Source: Chthonomonadaceae bacterium | Lineage (GTDB): Bacteria > Armatimonadota > Chthonomonadetes > Chthonomonadales > Chthonomonadaceae | Direction: 5' to 3' | DNA length: 7,058 bases | Assembly: GCA_014377395.1 (NCBI GenBank) | Contig: JACMPS010000581.1 | Location: 1-7,058 of the forward strand | Part shown: positions 1 to 5,717 of the stretch, one piece after another | How positions within the stretch are numbered: position 1 is the stretch's first letter | Layout of the letters: every line of letters begins with the position of its first letter | Made by a program: the position numbers and the translations under genes | Notes under the pieces: model-generated | What the model was told of the DNA's origin: nothing | The model's input: the letters and a program-made list of their open reading frames with translations, nothing else | Databases searched by the model: none

Positions 1-354
1 AAGTGGTAATCGAATTGCTCTTCGGTAGTCTCCTCAAAGGGAATCTGGTTTGCAACTCCGGCATTATTGACGAGAATGTCGAACGTTGCCCCCCCGGTGC
101 GCTGAGTCAATTCCACATCGAGTCTCTCAAACAGAGTTCCAATCGCTGAGACATCGGCAATGTCCGCCCCAATCGCAAAAGGCTTTCCCGCCTTCCGCTT
201 CAATCTGAGCGACAACTGCGTGCGCCTCACTCTCACTTTTGCCATGGTGAACGGCAACGAGTGCGCCTTCTTTCGCGAATCGCAGAGCAATCGCTTTACC
301 AATGCCTCGACTTGCGCCCGTAACCAGGGCGACTTTGTTTTGTAGAGTGTTCAT
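1..354 (-). pseudogene. Short-chain dehydrogenase/reductase (FabG-like SDR), frameshifted and cut by the window edge
   Basis: NAD(P)-dependent oxidoreductase of the classical SDR family; the substrate cannot be told. Translation from ATG at 354 gives the Rossmann nucleotide-binding motif TGASRGIG (residues 12-19) after a first beta strand, KVALV. The frame breaks after residue 59: codon TTT at 180-178 is followed by one extra T (run 177-180), and as written the frame stops near 127. Skipping that base restores a clean SDR: AIGADIADV, then NNAG at residues 96-99, continuing open to base 1 (117 codons seen). The catalytic Ser-Tyr-Lys residues would lie outside the window. GAAAGAGAGA (370-361) is a modest ribosome site 6 bases before the ATG. 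The gene follows the TetR gene on the same strand, with a palindromic operator candidate between them. The break could be a real mutation or a homopolymer sequencing error; since the rest of the frame is well kept, error or very recent mutation is likely. The family call is firm; function beyond that is unknown. Confidence 0.85.
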
Positions 355-372
355 ATGTGATCTCTCTTTCGT

Positions 373-391
373 TCATTGCTTTCGGCAATGA
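373..391. repeat. Short inverted repeat in the SDR leader
   Basis: TCATTGC (373-379) and GCAATGA (385-391) pair perfectly around a 5-base loop. On the minus strand this would form a small hairpin in the untranslated leader of the SDR mRNA, between the operator candidate and the ribosome site. Its role is unknown; it is too short to call a terminator and has no T-tract. Confidence 0.4.
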
Positions 392-404
392 TCTTTCGAT
401 ACTT

Positions 405-428
405 ATTCTGGAATAATCATTCCAGAAT
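405..428. promoter_or_regulatory. 24-bp palindrome, probable TetR operator upstream of the SDR gene
   Basis: The arms ATTCTGGAAT (405-414) and ATTCCAGAAT (419-428) are exact reverse complements around a 4-base centre, so 11 of 12 base pairs match across the whole site. It sits 50 bases upstream of the SDR start and just after the TetR stop. A second 24-bp palindrome with the same core half-site lies upstream of the TetR gene, which is what an autoregulating TetR repressor would need. No T-tract follows on either strand that would make it a standard terminator. The operator role is inferred. Confidence 0.7.
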
Positions 429-440
429 GATTGCAAAAAA

Positions 441-1020
441 TCAGAGGAGGGCTTCCATTGTCGTGTTGACGACATCTTCGAAAGCCTGTCGCCTCTGATT
501 GACTTTTCCCGTCACGCGCATTCCCTGAATCACATTGATGATAAATCGTGCAAGTGCTTCGGGATCACGTTCCGGGCGGATTTCGCCGTTACGCTGTGCC
601 TCGGCGAAAAGTTGTCGAAACGTCTCTTGACTCCACGCATACTGTCCCCGAATGAGCAGAGCCACTTCCTCATCATGGTCTGCCTTTTCCGTTGCGGCAT
701 CCACCATAAAGCAGGAGGACTCGTTTCCAGTCACAATGTCGTCCACCATTTTCGTTAACAATGACGCGAACGATCTCTAACCGGGGGAGGGGTTGCGAAA
801 TTACCTCCGTCAAGAGTACGCGGGAACGTGTCATGTAAAACTCCCGCGCGGCAAGGAATAGGGCGTGTTTTTCGCCAAAAGTATTGTAAAGACTGGAACA
901 ACTCAAGCCGGTACACAAAACCATTTCCTGCATGGAGGTGGCTTTGTACCCCTTCTGCCGGAAAAGGTGCATCGCTTTTTCAAGTACCTTTTCTGTTTCA
1001 AATCCTTTTGGTCTTGCCAT
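441..1020 (-). pseudogene. TetR/AcrR family transcriptional regulator, frameshifted
   Basis: DNA-binding repressor of the TetR family. From ATG at 1020 the first 90 residues hold the typical N-terminal three-helix domain: helix-turn-helix around residues 28-47, with TGLSCSSLYNTFGEKHALF matching the family's recognition-helix region. After Glu90 (codon 753-751) an extra A in the run 749-752 shifts the frame. Skipping it joins directly to MVDDIVTGNESSCFMVDAA and the ligand-binding/dimerisation domain, ending at TGA 443-441. The repaired protein is 192 residues, normal for the family. GAGAAAGG (1034-1027) is a good ribosome site 6 bases before the ATG, which fixes the start. The gene is co-oriented with the SDR downstream and divergent from ribokinase. 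The two matching palindromes at 405-428 and 1075-1098 suggest it controls itself and the SDR. The break is either a true null mutation or a one-base sequencing error; a neighbour gene has the same kind of break. The ligand is unknown. Confidence 0.88.
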
Positions 1021-1074
1021 TATACGCCTTTCTCAATGCCTCACTTCCCTCCTTGCGGCGATACCCTTACGGCG

Positions 1075-1098
1075 ATACTGGAATGAGCGTTTCAGTAT
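1075..1098. promoter_or_regulatory. 24-bp imperfect palindrome, probable TetR autoregulatory operator
   Basis: The arms ATACTG (1075-1080) and CAGTAT (1093-1098) are perfect, and 9 of 12 pairs match over the full 24 bp. It matches the 405-428 palindrome at 18 of 24 positions, including CTGGAAT in the left arm and CAG in the right. It ends 54 bases before the TetR start, almost the same offset as the other site has from the SDR start. As it lies in the divergent tetR-ribokinase gap it could also touch ribokinase expression, 99 bases away. The role is inferred from symmetry, similarity and placement. Confidence 0.65.
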
Positions 1099-1163
1099 TA
1101 AGAAAAATGATTCTGTTTCTTCTTAAGAGCAGGAATTTCGCTCTAAGATTCCGTATTTACCTT

Positions 1164-1179
1164 ATGGCGTCTTCGCCAT
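1164..1179 (+). repeat. Small perfect hairpin in the ribokinase leader
   Basis: ATGGCG (1164-1169) and CGCCAT (1174-1179) pair around the 4-base loop TCTT. The stem ends directly before the ribosome binding site GGAAGAGGG (1181-1189) of ribokinase, so in the mRNA it would sit next to the initiation region. No T-tract follows, so it is not a standard terminator. It may merely stabilise the 5' end; a regulatory role is speculation. Confidence 0.4.
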
Positions 1180-1197
1180 TGGAAGAGGGAAAGAGCG

Positions 1198-2127
1198 ATG
1201 TCAGGACAAATCACGGTGGTCGGCAGTTCCAACGTAGACTTTATCATGCGAGTCGAGCGGTTGCCGAAACCCGGCGAAACGGTGACAAACGGAAAGTTCG
1301 CTCAGGTGTATGGTGGCAAAGGCGCAAACCAGGCAACGGCGGCGGCACGGGCAGGGGGCGAAGTCGTGTTTATCGCTTCGGTGGGTGAAGACACTTACGG
1401 CAAGGCGATGAAGAAAAATTTGCGGGGAGATGGCATTGAGACGCGCACGATGCAGTTTCAGTCCGGCACTTCTACGGGTTCCGCCTTAATCCTGATTGAC
1501 GGCAAGGGCGAAAATTCTATCGCGGTCGCTCCCGGTGCAAATGATTTACTCACGCTCGAACATCTTGAAGCGTGTTCGGGCGTGTTGCGTGGCTCCGCGC
1601 TAATCGTGCTACAACGTGAAATCCCCGAACCCATTATCGCTTTTACCCTCGCGCTTGCAGAAGAATCGAAAGTCCCGACCCTGCTCAACTACGCTCCGAT
1701 CAAGGCGACTGAAACAGAACTCTGCGACAAAATTTCGATCCTGGTAGTCAACGAAATAGAGGCGGCGGCACTCTCTCACTTGCCTGTCGGAAACGAGAGT
1801 GAGGCGAAAGCGGCGGCAATCGCCCTGAGAAAGTTCGGGATCAAAACCGTGATCATTACGCTCGGTGCCTCGGGTTCGTGGGTTTGTGCGGAGGATTTTG
1901 AGGCATTGATTCCTGCCTTTCCCGTAAAGCCTCTGGATACGACGGCGGCAGGGGACACCTACTGTGGGGCATTTGCGGCGGCGTTCGTCGAAGGGAAATC
2001 CTTGCCGGAATCAGTTCGGTTTGCAAGTGCCGCCGCCGCCATTTCAGTGACCCGGCTTGGTGCACAACCCTCAATTCCCACACGCGCTGAAATAGACGCT
2101 TTTCTGACAAAGGCTCAAGCAGAATAA
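1198..2127 (+). CDS. rbsK: Ribokinase (PfkB family sugar kinase)
   Basis: Cytoplasmic kinase that phosphorylates D-ribose at O5 with ATP, bringing ribose into the pentose phosphate pathway. The 309-residue product is full length for RbsK. It shows the N-terminal strand and substrate region GSSNVDF (9-15), the PfkB signature GGKGANQA (39-46) that contacts the sugar, NEIEAA (185-190), the nucleotide-site segment TLGASGS (221-227), and the C-terminal signature DTTAAGDTYCGAFAAA (247-262) with the anion hole and catalytic base Asp253. The usual monovalent-cation/lid tail GAQPSIPTRAEI follows at 288-299. The start is fixed by GGAAGAGGG 8 bases before the ATG at 1198. It is divergent from the TetR gene and one base ahead of the next gene on the same strand, so the two are probably co-transcribed although their functions do not obviously match. 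No ribose transporter or RbsD is in the window. A related PfkB specificity is possible, but GGKGAN and GAQPSIPT favour ribokinase. Confidence 0.93.
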   Translation: MSGQITVVGSSNVDFIMRVERLPKPGETVTNGKFAQVYGGKGANQATAAARAGGEVVFIASVGEDTYGKAMKKNLRGDGIETRTMQFQSGTSTGSALILIDGKGENSIAVAPGANDLLTLEHLEACSGVLRGSALIVLQREIPEPIIAFTLALAEESKVPTLLNYAPIKATETELCDKISILVVNEIEAAALSHLPVGNESEAKAAAIALRKFGIKTVIITLGASGSWVCAEDFEALIPAFPVKPLDTTAAGDTYCGAFAAAFVEGKSLPESVRFASAAAAISVTRLGAQPSIPTRAEIDAFLTKAQAE

Positions 2128-2128
2128 A

Positions 2129-3361
2129 ATGCAATTGAAAATGATCTGCCCTGTTACTTTCGATAAAGCCTCTAAGAGACGCAGAACGTTCCTATTTTTT
2201 TCCTGGACTCTCACGTTTTTTTCTCTCACGTTTTTGCTTTGTGGAGGGACGGCGAAGGCGCAGGACGCCCCTCGCGAAATCGCAATAGACGAGTTGGACA
2301 GACAGAACGCAACCGTTGAGAAGATCGAGGGAGATACGCCCGGTGCATTGCTCACCCCCGCCGACCCAAAAGTCGGCGTGGACGAAAAATACAGGCAACG
2401 CTACTTAGCGCAAATCATGGTTTATGCCGGGGAACGCCCCGCCGGAATTCTGGTGCGCTATGTGCGCCGTTTTCGTGTTTATGTGCCGGACAGAGACTCG
2501 TTGCCCTTTGCCCGAAAAGTTGCTCGCACCCTGCTAACACTCTATACACTGACTCATGATGTGCTGAATTACGATCACCCCCGCAACGCTCCTGTCGTCA
2601 ATATCTGGATTACGCGCACCACTCCAACGGAACTTTCCGCCGACACGGGCGGCGAACAAATCCGTAACGAAATTTACCTTTACAATCTCGGAGAAACTCG
2701 CAAACCGATTGAGTGGCTTCGCGAAATCGCCCACGAGTACGGACATTTTATCTTGCCGGGAATTTCAGGATTCGCCCTGCCGGAGGAGTGGGGAAACGGA
2801 ATGTTGGGAGAGCGTCTTTTCCTTTCTCTCATTGCGGACGCCCTGAAAGCAAAAAAACTCACTCCCGATGCCATTCCTCTCTCCAGTGCCGAAGAGATTG
2901 CGGAGGAGGTTGCCCTGCAAATCAATCCTTTGCTCTTGAAATTCGCGCAGACAGGAATCGTGGAGAAGCGCATGGCAACTCGTGACGCCGCACAAATGGA
3001 AACCTTCGTGACATTCGCGGTATACTGGAAAAGCGTGTACGGAAGTCGCGCCCTTCGCAATGCATTTTCGGAGTCGGAGTCGGGGCAAAAGTATGCGTTC
3101 CTCAAGGCGAGCGATTTTCTGCGCGGAGCGTATCGTTCCCTGAAATCCGAAGCGGAATTTACGATCACACCGCCCCTTCTTTCCGGTAAAGCGGAACGTT
3201 TTCAGGTCTACTTACCTGCCGGAACGTTTCGTGTGAAGCCCCTTTTGTCCGGTGAAAAGTGGGAAGTCGAGGGCGTCACACGTCTCGGCAACACCTTCAA
3301 ACTAAAAACGGCAGGGTGGCATCGCGTGACCGCGAAAACGAAACTCGCGCTAACAAAATGA
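2129..3361 (+). CDS. Exported protein with HExxH metallopeptidase-like domain
   Basis: A 410-residue exported protein, family not recognised. The N-terminus has a basic patch KASKRRR (13-19), a hydrophobic core FLFFSWTLTFFSLTFLL (21-37) and a likely signal peptidase site after AKA (42-44). The centre (about 105-240) looks like a zinc-peptidase fold of the peptidase-MA/gluzincin type: strands around RRFRVYVP and VVNIWIT, then HEYGH at 202-206 (Zn ligands His202 and His206, catalytic Glu203) and a possible third ligand Glu228 in GMLGERLF, 22 residues on. A final segment (about 345-405) looks like a small beta domain. The start is one base after the ribokinase stop (TAAAATG) with only a weak, distant AAAGG (2109-2113), so translation probably depends on re-initiation after ribokinase; an alternative ATG lies at 2141. 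The substrate is unknown; it could act in the cell envelope or outside. The motif is visible, but activity is inferred. Confidence 0.75.
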   Translation: MQLKMICPVTFDKASKRRRTFLFFSWTLTFFSLTFLLCGGTAKAQDAPREIAIDELDRQNATVEKIEGDTPGALLTPADPKVGVDEKYRQRYLAQIMVYAGERPAGILVRYVRRFRVYVPDRDSLPFARKVARTLLTLYTLTHDVLNYDHPRNAPVVNIWITRTTPTELSADTGGEQIRNEIYLYNLGETRKPIEWLREIAHEYGHFILPGISGFALPEEWGNGMLGERLFLSLIADALKAKKLTPDAIPLSSAEEIAEEVALQINPLLLKFAQTGIVEKRMATRDAAQMETFVTFAVYWKSVYGSRALRNAFSESESGQKYAFLKASDFLRGAYRSLKSEAEFTITPPLLSGKAERFQVYLPAGTFRVKPLLSGEKWEVEGVTRLGNTFKLKTAGWHRVTAKTKLALTK

Positions 3362-3485
3362 GCCGGGTAACATTTTTACGCTCTTGCGGGTCTAACCAAA
3401 TATCGGTCTTGACTCGTATTAAAACAGAAGCCTGACCCCGAAAGTGGATAGGCACACAAAGCATCAAACAGAAAAAGGATTGGAA
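3362..3485 (+). other. Gene-free gap, no terminator or promoter recognised
   Basis: These 124 bases separate the metallopeptidase-like gene from the lipoprotein gene. I see no stem with a T-tract and no good -35/-10 pair. TTGACT at 3409-3414 resembles a -35 box but has no fitting -10. The only clear element is the ribosome site AAGGA (3475-3479), 6 bases before the lipoprotein ATG. Confidence 0.5.
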
Positions 3486-4100
3486 ATGAAATTACAAGTT
3501 GTGACCTCTTTTGTGCTGGCAACCGTTTCGCTGGCTCTTGTGGGTTGTGGAGACACCAAGCCCGCTGAAACTACCGCCACAAACACCCCGGCTCAAACTC
3601 CGAAAGCGTTGCAAACCCCTTCAGCAACTTCTCCCGGTACGGAAGTTGAAAAAGCACCCTTTAATTCAACCGCAACACAACCCGGAAGCGGTTCACCTAT
3701 GCCGGGTAGTGGCGGCATGGCTCCCGGCATGACACCGCCGATGATGGGCGGCGGTGGGGGAGCAAGCACCAAAATGACGGCGGAAGAGGCACTCGCAAGC
3801 CTTCCCAAAGCCGAACCGAAATATGTTGAGGTACAGAAAAAGCAAGACCAGTCGGAAGCCGCCCTGAAAGCGAAATCAACCGATGCCACCACGAAAAAAG
3901 CCTATGTCGAGCAAACCTACAATTATGCTCATGAAGTGATGACCGGTCAAAATGCTCTTTCTCCCACCACCAAGTATAGGGCGGCTCTTGCACTTTACCG
4001 CAGAGTCTTAAAAGTAGACCCAACTCACGCCCCCTCTTTAGAAGAAAAAAAGCGGATTGATGACATTTATGTCCAGATGAGTCGCCCGATCCCCGAATAG
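3486..4100 (+). CDS. Lipoprotein with Pro/Gly/Met-rich linker and shared C-terminal domain
   Basis: A 204-residue predicted lipoprotein of unknown function. The signal sequence ends in the lipobox LVGC, with the lipidated cysteine at residue 21, so it should be anchored in a membrane. Residues 22-94 are a disordered, Thr/Pro-rich stretch followed by a Met/Gly/Pro-rich tract (about 67-93) including GMTPPMMGGGGGAS. Residues 95-204 form a helical, TPR-like domain: EEALASLPKAEPKYVE, then YNYAHEVM, then ALALYRRVLKVDPTHAPSLE, ending RPIPE. The same 110-residue domain closes the next gene's product, 63 of 110 identical with no gap. I chose ATG 3486 because AAGGA lies 6 bases before it and it gives a proper signal sequence at the N-terminus; a GTG at 3444 in frame would add 14 residues ahead of the signal. 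It is followed after 75 bases by its paralogue on the same strand, so both probably act in the same place. Confidence 0.85.
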   Translation: MKLQVVTSFVLATVSLALVGCGDTKPAETTATNTPAQTPKALQTPSATSPGTEVEKAPFNSTATQPGSGSPMPGSGGMAPGMTPPMMGGGGGASTKMTAEEALASLPKAEPKYVEVQKKQDQSEAALKAKSTDATTKKAYVEQTYNYAHEVMTGQNALSPTTKYRAALALYRRVLKVDPTHAPSLEEKKRIDDIYVQMSRPIPE

Positions 4101-4122
4101 GGATCAGAGAGTAGGCGAATAC

Positions 4123-4155
4123 AGGGGACGAGTGTTCTTTCCAACACTGTCCCCT
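4123..4155 (+). terminator. Strong hairpin between the two paralogous genes
   Basis: AGGGGAC (4123-4129) plus AGTGTT (4131-4136) pair with AACACT (4143-4148) plus GTCCCCT (4149-4155), giving a 13-bp stem with one bulged G (4130) and a 6-base loop. It lies 22 bases after the lipoprotein stop and 20 bases before the next ATG. There is no T-tract after it, so it is not a classic intrinsic terminator; it may protect the upstream mRNA end, cause pausing, or be a palindromic repeat. The next gene has no strong Shine-Dalgarno sequence of its own (only a weak GAAAG at 4160-4164). Confidence 0.5.
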
Positions 4156-4175
4156 CTGCGAAAGTACGAAAAACC

Positions 4176-5039
4176 ATGATTCAGAAAACAATCAAAATCG
4201 TTCCGGTTCTGCTTTGTCTTGCAATCGCAGGAAAAAGCTCGGCACAGACAAAAAAAAGCACGTCCGTCAAGAAAATAATGGAAAAGCCCGGAATGATCGT
4301 TGCCGTCAAAACGGACAAGGCAACTTACAAGCCGACAGACCCGGTAAAAATGTCGCTCACCGTCAAAAACAACACGAAATTACCCATCTCGATGAAGTAT
4401 TCCAGTGGGCAAACTTACGACCTGGTCTTGTGGCGTGGCACTCCCGAAAAGGGCGAACAAATCTGGTCATGGGCGATGAACAAGCGGTTTATCCAGATGA
4501 TCGTGACGCGCAAGCTGGAGCCGGGAAAAAGTCTGGTCTACAGCGACACTTACACCTATTCGCCAATGTCGCCGGGACTGCTCAAGGCAGGAACCTACAC
4601 GGTGGTAGGAATTGTAACGACGATGGGCGAAAAACCACGTCTCACCGGAAAGGCAACCTTTAAGGTGGAGGGGGAGACGACAGGCACGAAACCCGCACCC
4701 GGTGGAACGAAAATCACAGTCGGAGAGGCACTTGCAGGTGTTCCCAAATCCGATCCCAAGTACAAAGATTTCGCCAAACGCCTCGCCGAAGCCGAAGCCA
4801 CCCTCAAAGAAAAGCCCGATGATGCCGACGCGAAAAAAGCCTTTGTCGAGGTGGCTTACGAGTATGGACACGATGTAATGGCGGGAACCAACGAACTGAC
4901 TCCTGCCGTTAAGTATCGTGCCGCCCTTGCTCTGTATCGCCGCGCCCTCAAAGTGGACGCCGCGCATCAGCCTTCCCTCGATGACCTGAAAAGTATCGAG
5001 GATGTCTATACGCAAATGGGACGCCCGATCCCGCAGTAG
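4176..5039 (+). CDS. Exported BsuPI-domain protein with the same C-terminal domain
   Basis: A 287-residue exported protein. It has a signal peptide (basic MIQKTIK, hydrophobic VPVLLCLAIAG, likely cut after SSA at residue 23). Residues about 40-165 match the BsuPI domain (intracellular proteinase inhibitor, Ig-like beta fold): YKPTDPVKMSLTVKN, then SGQTYDLVLW (77-86), IWSWAMNKRFIQ (96-107), LEPGKSLVYSDTY (114-126) and AGTYTVVG (138-145). A Thr/Gly/Pro linker leads to residues 178-287, the helical TPR-like domain shared with the upstream lipoprotein, ending RPIPQ. Unlike that protein it has no lipobox cysteine, so it is probably soluble in the periplasm or secreted. The Shine-Dalgarno is weak (GAAAG 4160-4164) and the ATG at 4176 is supported mainly by the signal peptide. 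The last codon and stop lie inside the left arm of a 32-base inverted repeat. In Bacillus BsuPI inhibits a serine protease, but the fold is also used generically, so inhibition is only a possibility. Confidence 0.85.
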   Translation: MIQKTIKIVPVLLCLAIAGKSSAQTKKSTSVKKIMEKPGMIVAVKTDKATYKPTDPVKMSLTVKNNTKLPISMKYSSGQTYDLVLWRGTPEKGEQIWSWAMNKRFIQMIVTRKLEPGKSLVYSDTYTYSPMSPGLLKAGTYTVVGIVTTMGEKPRLTGKATFKVEGETTGTKPAPGGTKITVGEALAGVPKSDPKYKDFAKRLAEAEATLKEKPDDADAKKAFVEVAYEYGHDVMAGTNELTPAVKYRAALALYRRALKVDAAHQPSLDDLKSIEDVYTQMGRPIPQ

Positions 5040-5082
5040 GGGGAAAGTGTTAAGTATTGAGTGTTAAAGATTATGTGCATTT

Positions 5083-5105
5083 GGCGCAGGAATGAATTCC
5101 GCGCC
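5083..5105. repeat. REP-like palindrome inside the 262-bp block
   Basis: GGCGC-A-GGAAT (5083-5093) pairs with ATTCC-GCGCC (5096-5105) around a 2-base centre GA, with one unpaired A. It contains an EcoRI-like GAATTC core. Such short symmetrical sequences are often dispersed in many copies through a genome; copy number cannot be judged here. Confidence 0.5.
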
Positions 5106-5171
5106 CCGTTCCGCCCTGAATTGGCTAAAACTCGGACACCAAAAACGTTGTGGAGGGCATTTGTATTGGCT

Positions 5172-5213
5172 CCCCTCTCCCTAATGAGCCTAAGCGAATG
5201 GCAGGGAGAGGGG
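5172..5213. repeat. Inverted repeat with 11-bp perfect stem
   Basis: CCCCTCTCCCT (5172-5182) and AGGGAGAGGGG (5203-5213) are perfect reverse complements around a 20-base loop that can add GCC/GGC pairing. The CCCTCTCCCT...AGGGAGAGGG pattern with GGTGAGGGC downstream resembles common dispersed intergenic repeats in several bacterial groups. There is no T-tract, so a role as terminator of the BsuPI gene is possible only in a factor-assisted sense. Confidence 0.6.
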
Positions 5214-5309
5214 TGATTGGATCAAATCATAGGTGAGGGCAAACGTTTCACAACCTCATTCTCAACACTTAATCCTTAACACTTTCTCCGTACTGAAAGG
5301 ACTTTCGAG

Positions 5310-5660
5310 ATGAAAAATTGGATTGCATCATGGGCGGCGAGTGCACTGGCACTCTTTATTATTACCAAAATCGGAATTGGCGTGAAGGCGGACACGGTGG
5401 CGGCAGGAGCGATTTTCATTGTTCTGCTTTCGTTGGTGAACTCGTTCATTCGCCCTGTCGTGATGTTTTTTGCCATGCCGATCAACTGCCTTACACTTGG
5501 CTTATTTGGCTTTGTGATCAACGCCGCGATTTTTATGCTGGTCGGCAGATCAATTGGGGGATTTCACGTCCTGAATCTGTTTTCGGCAATGATTGGCTCG
5601 GTGCTGATGGGGCTTTTGTCGGGAGCCTTCGGCTTTGTGTTGCAGGACAAAAAAGCATAG
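5310..5660 (+). CDS. Small integral membrane protein, phage holin family 4-like (PF04020)
   Basis: A 116-residue membrane protein with about four hydrophobic segments (roughly 6-23, 29-47, 49-78 as a paired hairpin, and 86-111). The family hallmark is clear: NSFIRPVVMFFAMPINCLTLG (44-64), with the conserved RP, the LP-like MP, and LTLGLFGFVINA, followed by a GF.V segment (84-87). It is normal length for the family, which is widespread in bacterial chromosomes under the name 'phage holin family protein' although a lysis role is not shown for most members. AAAGGA (5296-5301) is a good ribosome site 8 bases before the ATG. No endolysin or phage gene is nearby, so I take it as a housekeeping envelope protein of unknown job. 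It begins 14 bases after the inverted-repeat block and is followed after 54 bases by pdxT. Confidence 0.85.
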   Translation: MKNWIASWAASALALFIITKIGIGVKADTVAAGAIFIVLLSLVNSFIRPVVMFFAMPINCLTLGLFGFVINAAIFMLVGRSIGGFHVLNLFSAMIGSVLMGLLSGAFGFVLQDKKA

Positions 5661-5699
5661 TCGCTCTCTTTTTTCTGCTTTCTCGTCGCTCGACGATAC

Positions 5700-5717
5700 G
5701 GAGACGCTTACCCCTTG
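5700..5717 (+). promoter_or_regulatory. Ribosome site and TTG start of pdxT
   Basis: GGAG at 5700-5703 precedes TTG at 5715 by 11 bases. No in-frame ATG or GTG lies between this site and the conserved first strand (IGVLALQG), and the first internal Met is at residue 61, past essential motifs. This makes TTG the only reasonable start. A rare start with slightly long spacing suggests modest translation. Confidence 0.65.

Larger units (their letters stand above)
5034..5295. repeat. 262-bp non-coding block bounded by 32-base inverted repeats (MITE-like)
   Basis: The left arm 5034-5065 begins CAGTAGGGGGAAAGTGTTAA and the reverse complement of the right arm 5264-5295 begins CAGTACGGAGAAAGTGTTAA; 28 of 32 positions match with no gap. 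Each arm holds two GTGTTAA-type words 14 bases apart. Homology stops at both ends, and the interior has no reading frame, only two smaller palindromes. This is the layout of a short non-autonomous mobile element or a large folded repeat. No target-site duplication is evident and no transposase is nearby, so mobility is inferred. The left arm includes the stop codon of the BsuPI gene; the right arm ends just before the AAAGGA ribosome site of the next gene. Confidence 0.6.

Noticed and set aside
177..752. Programmed ribosomal frameshifting in the SDR and TetR genes
   Set aside because: The sites lack a recognised slippery heptamer with a structured stimulator, and neither family is known for it; a one-base lesion or sequencing error is simpler.
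1056..1078. Two direct copies of CGGCGATAC 14 bases apart before the TetR gene
   Set aside because: Only nine bases long, two copies, one overlapping the operator candidate; not enough to claim a separate binding site.
828..1388. A 186-codon plus-strand open frame across the TetR gene and ribokinase start
   Set aside because: It runs antisense to the well-supported TetR frame and out of frame with ribokinase; the translation has no family resemblance and no ribosome site.
2680..3168. A 162-codon minus-strand frame inside the metallopeptidase-like gene
   Set aside because: Its sequence is Arg/Ser-rich with no domain, and it lies wholly inside a coherent exported-protein gene on the other strand.
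3409..3414. TTGACT as a -35 box for the lipoprotein gene
   Set aside because: No plausible -10 hexamer occurs 16-18 bases downstream.
3444..3485. Earlier GTG start for the lipoprotein gene
   Set aside because: It would put a hydrophilic stretch before the signal sequence, and the ribosome site AAGGA fits the ATG at 3486.
5310..5660. Prophage or lysis cassette, prompted by the holin-like protein
   Set aside because: No endolysin, structural, integrase or attachment-site signal is present, and this family is common in chromosomes outside phages.
5683..5696. TCGTCG/CGACGA inverted repeat before pdxT
   Set aside because: Six pairs around a two-base loop do not form a credible hairpin, and no T-tract follows.
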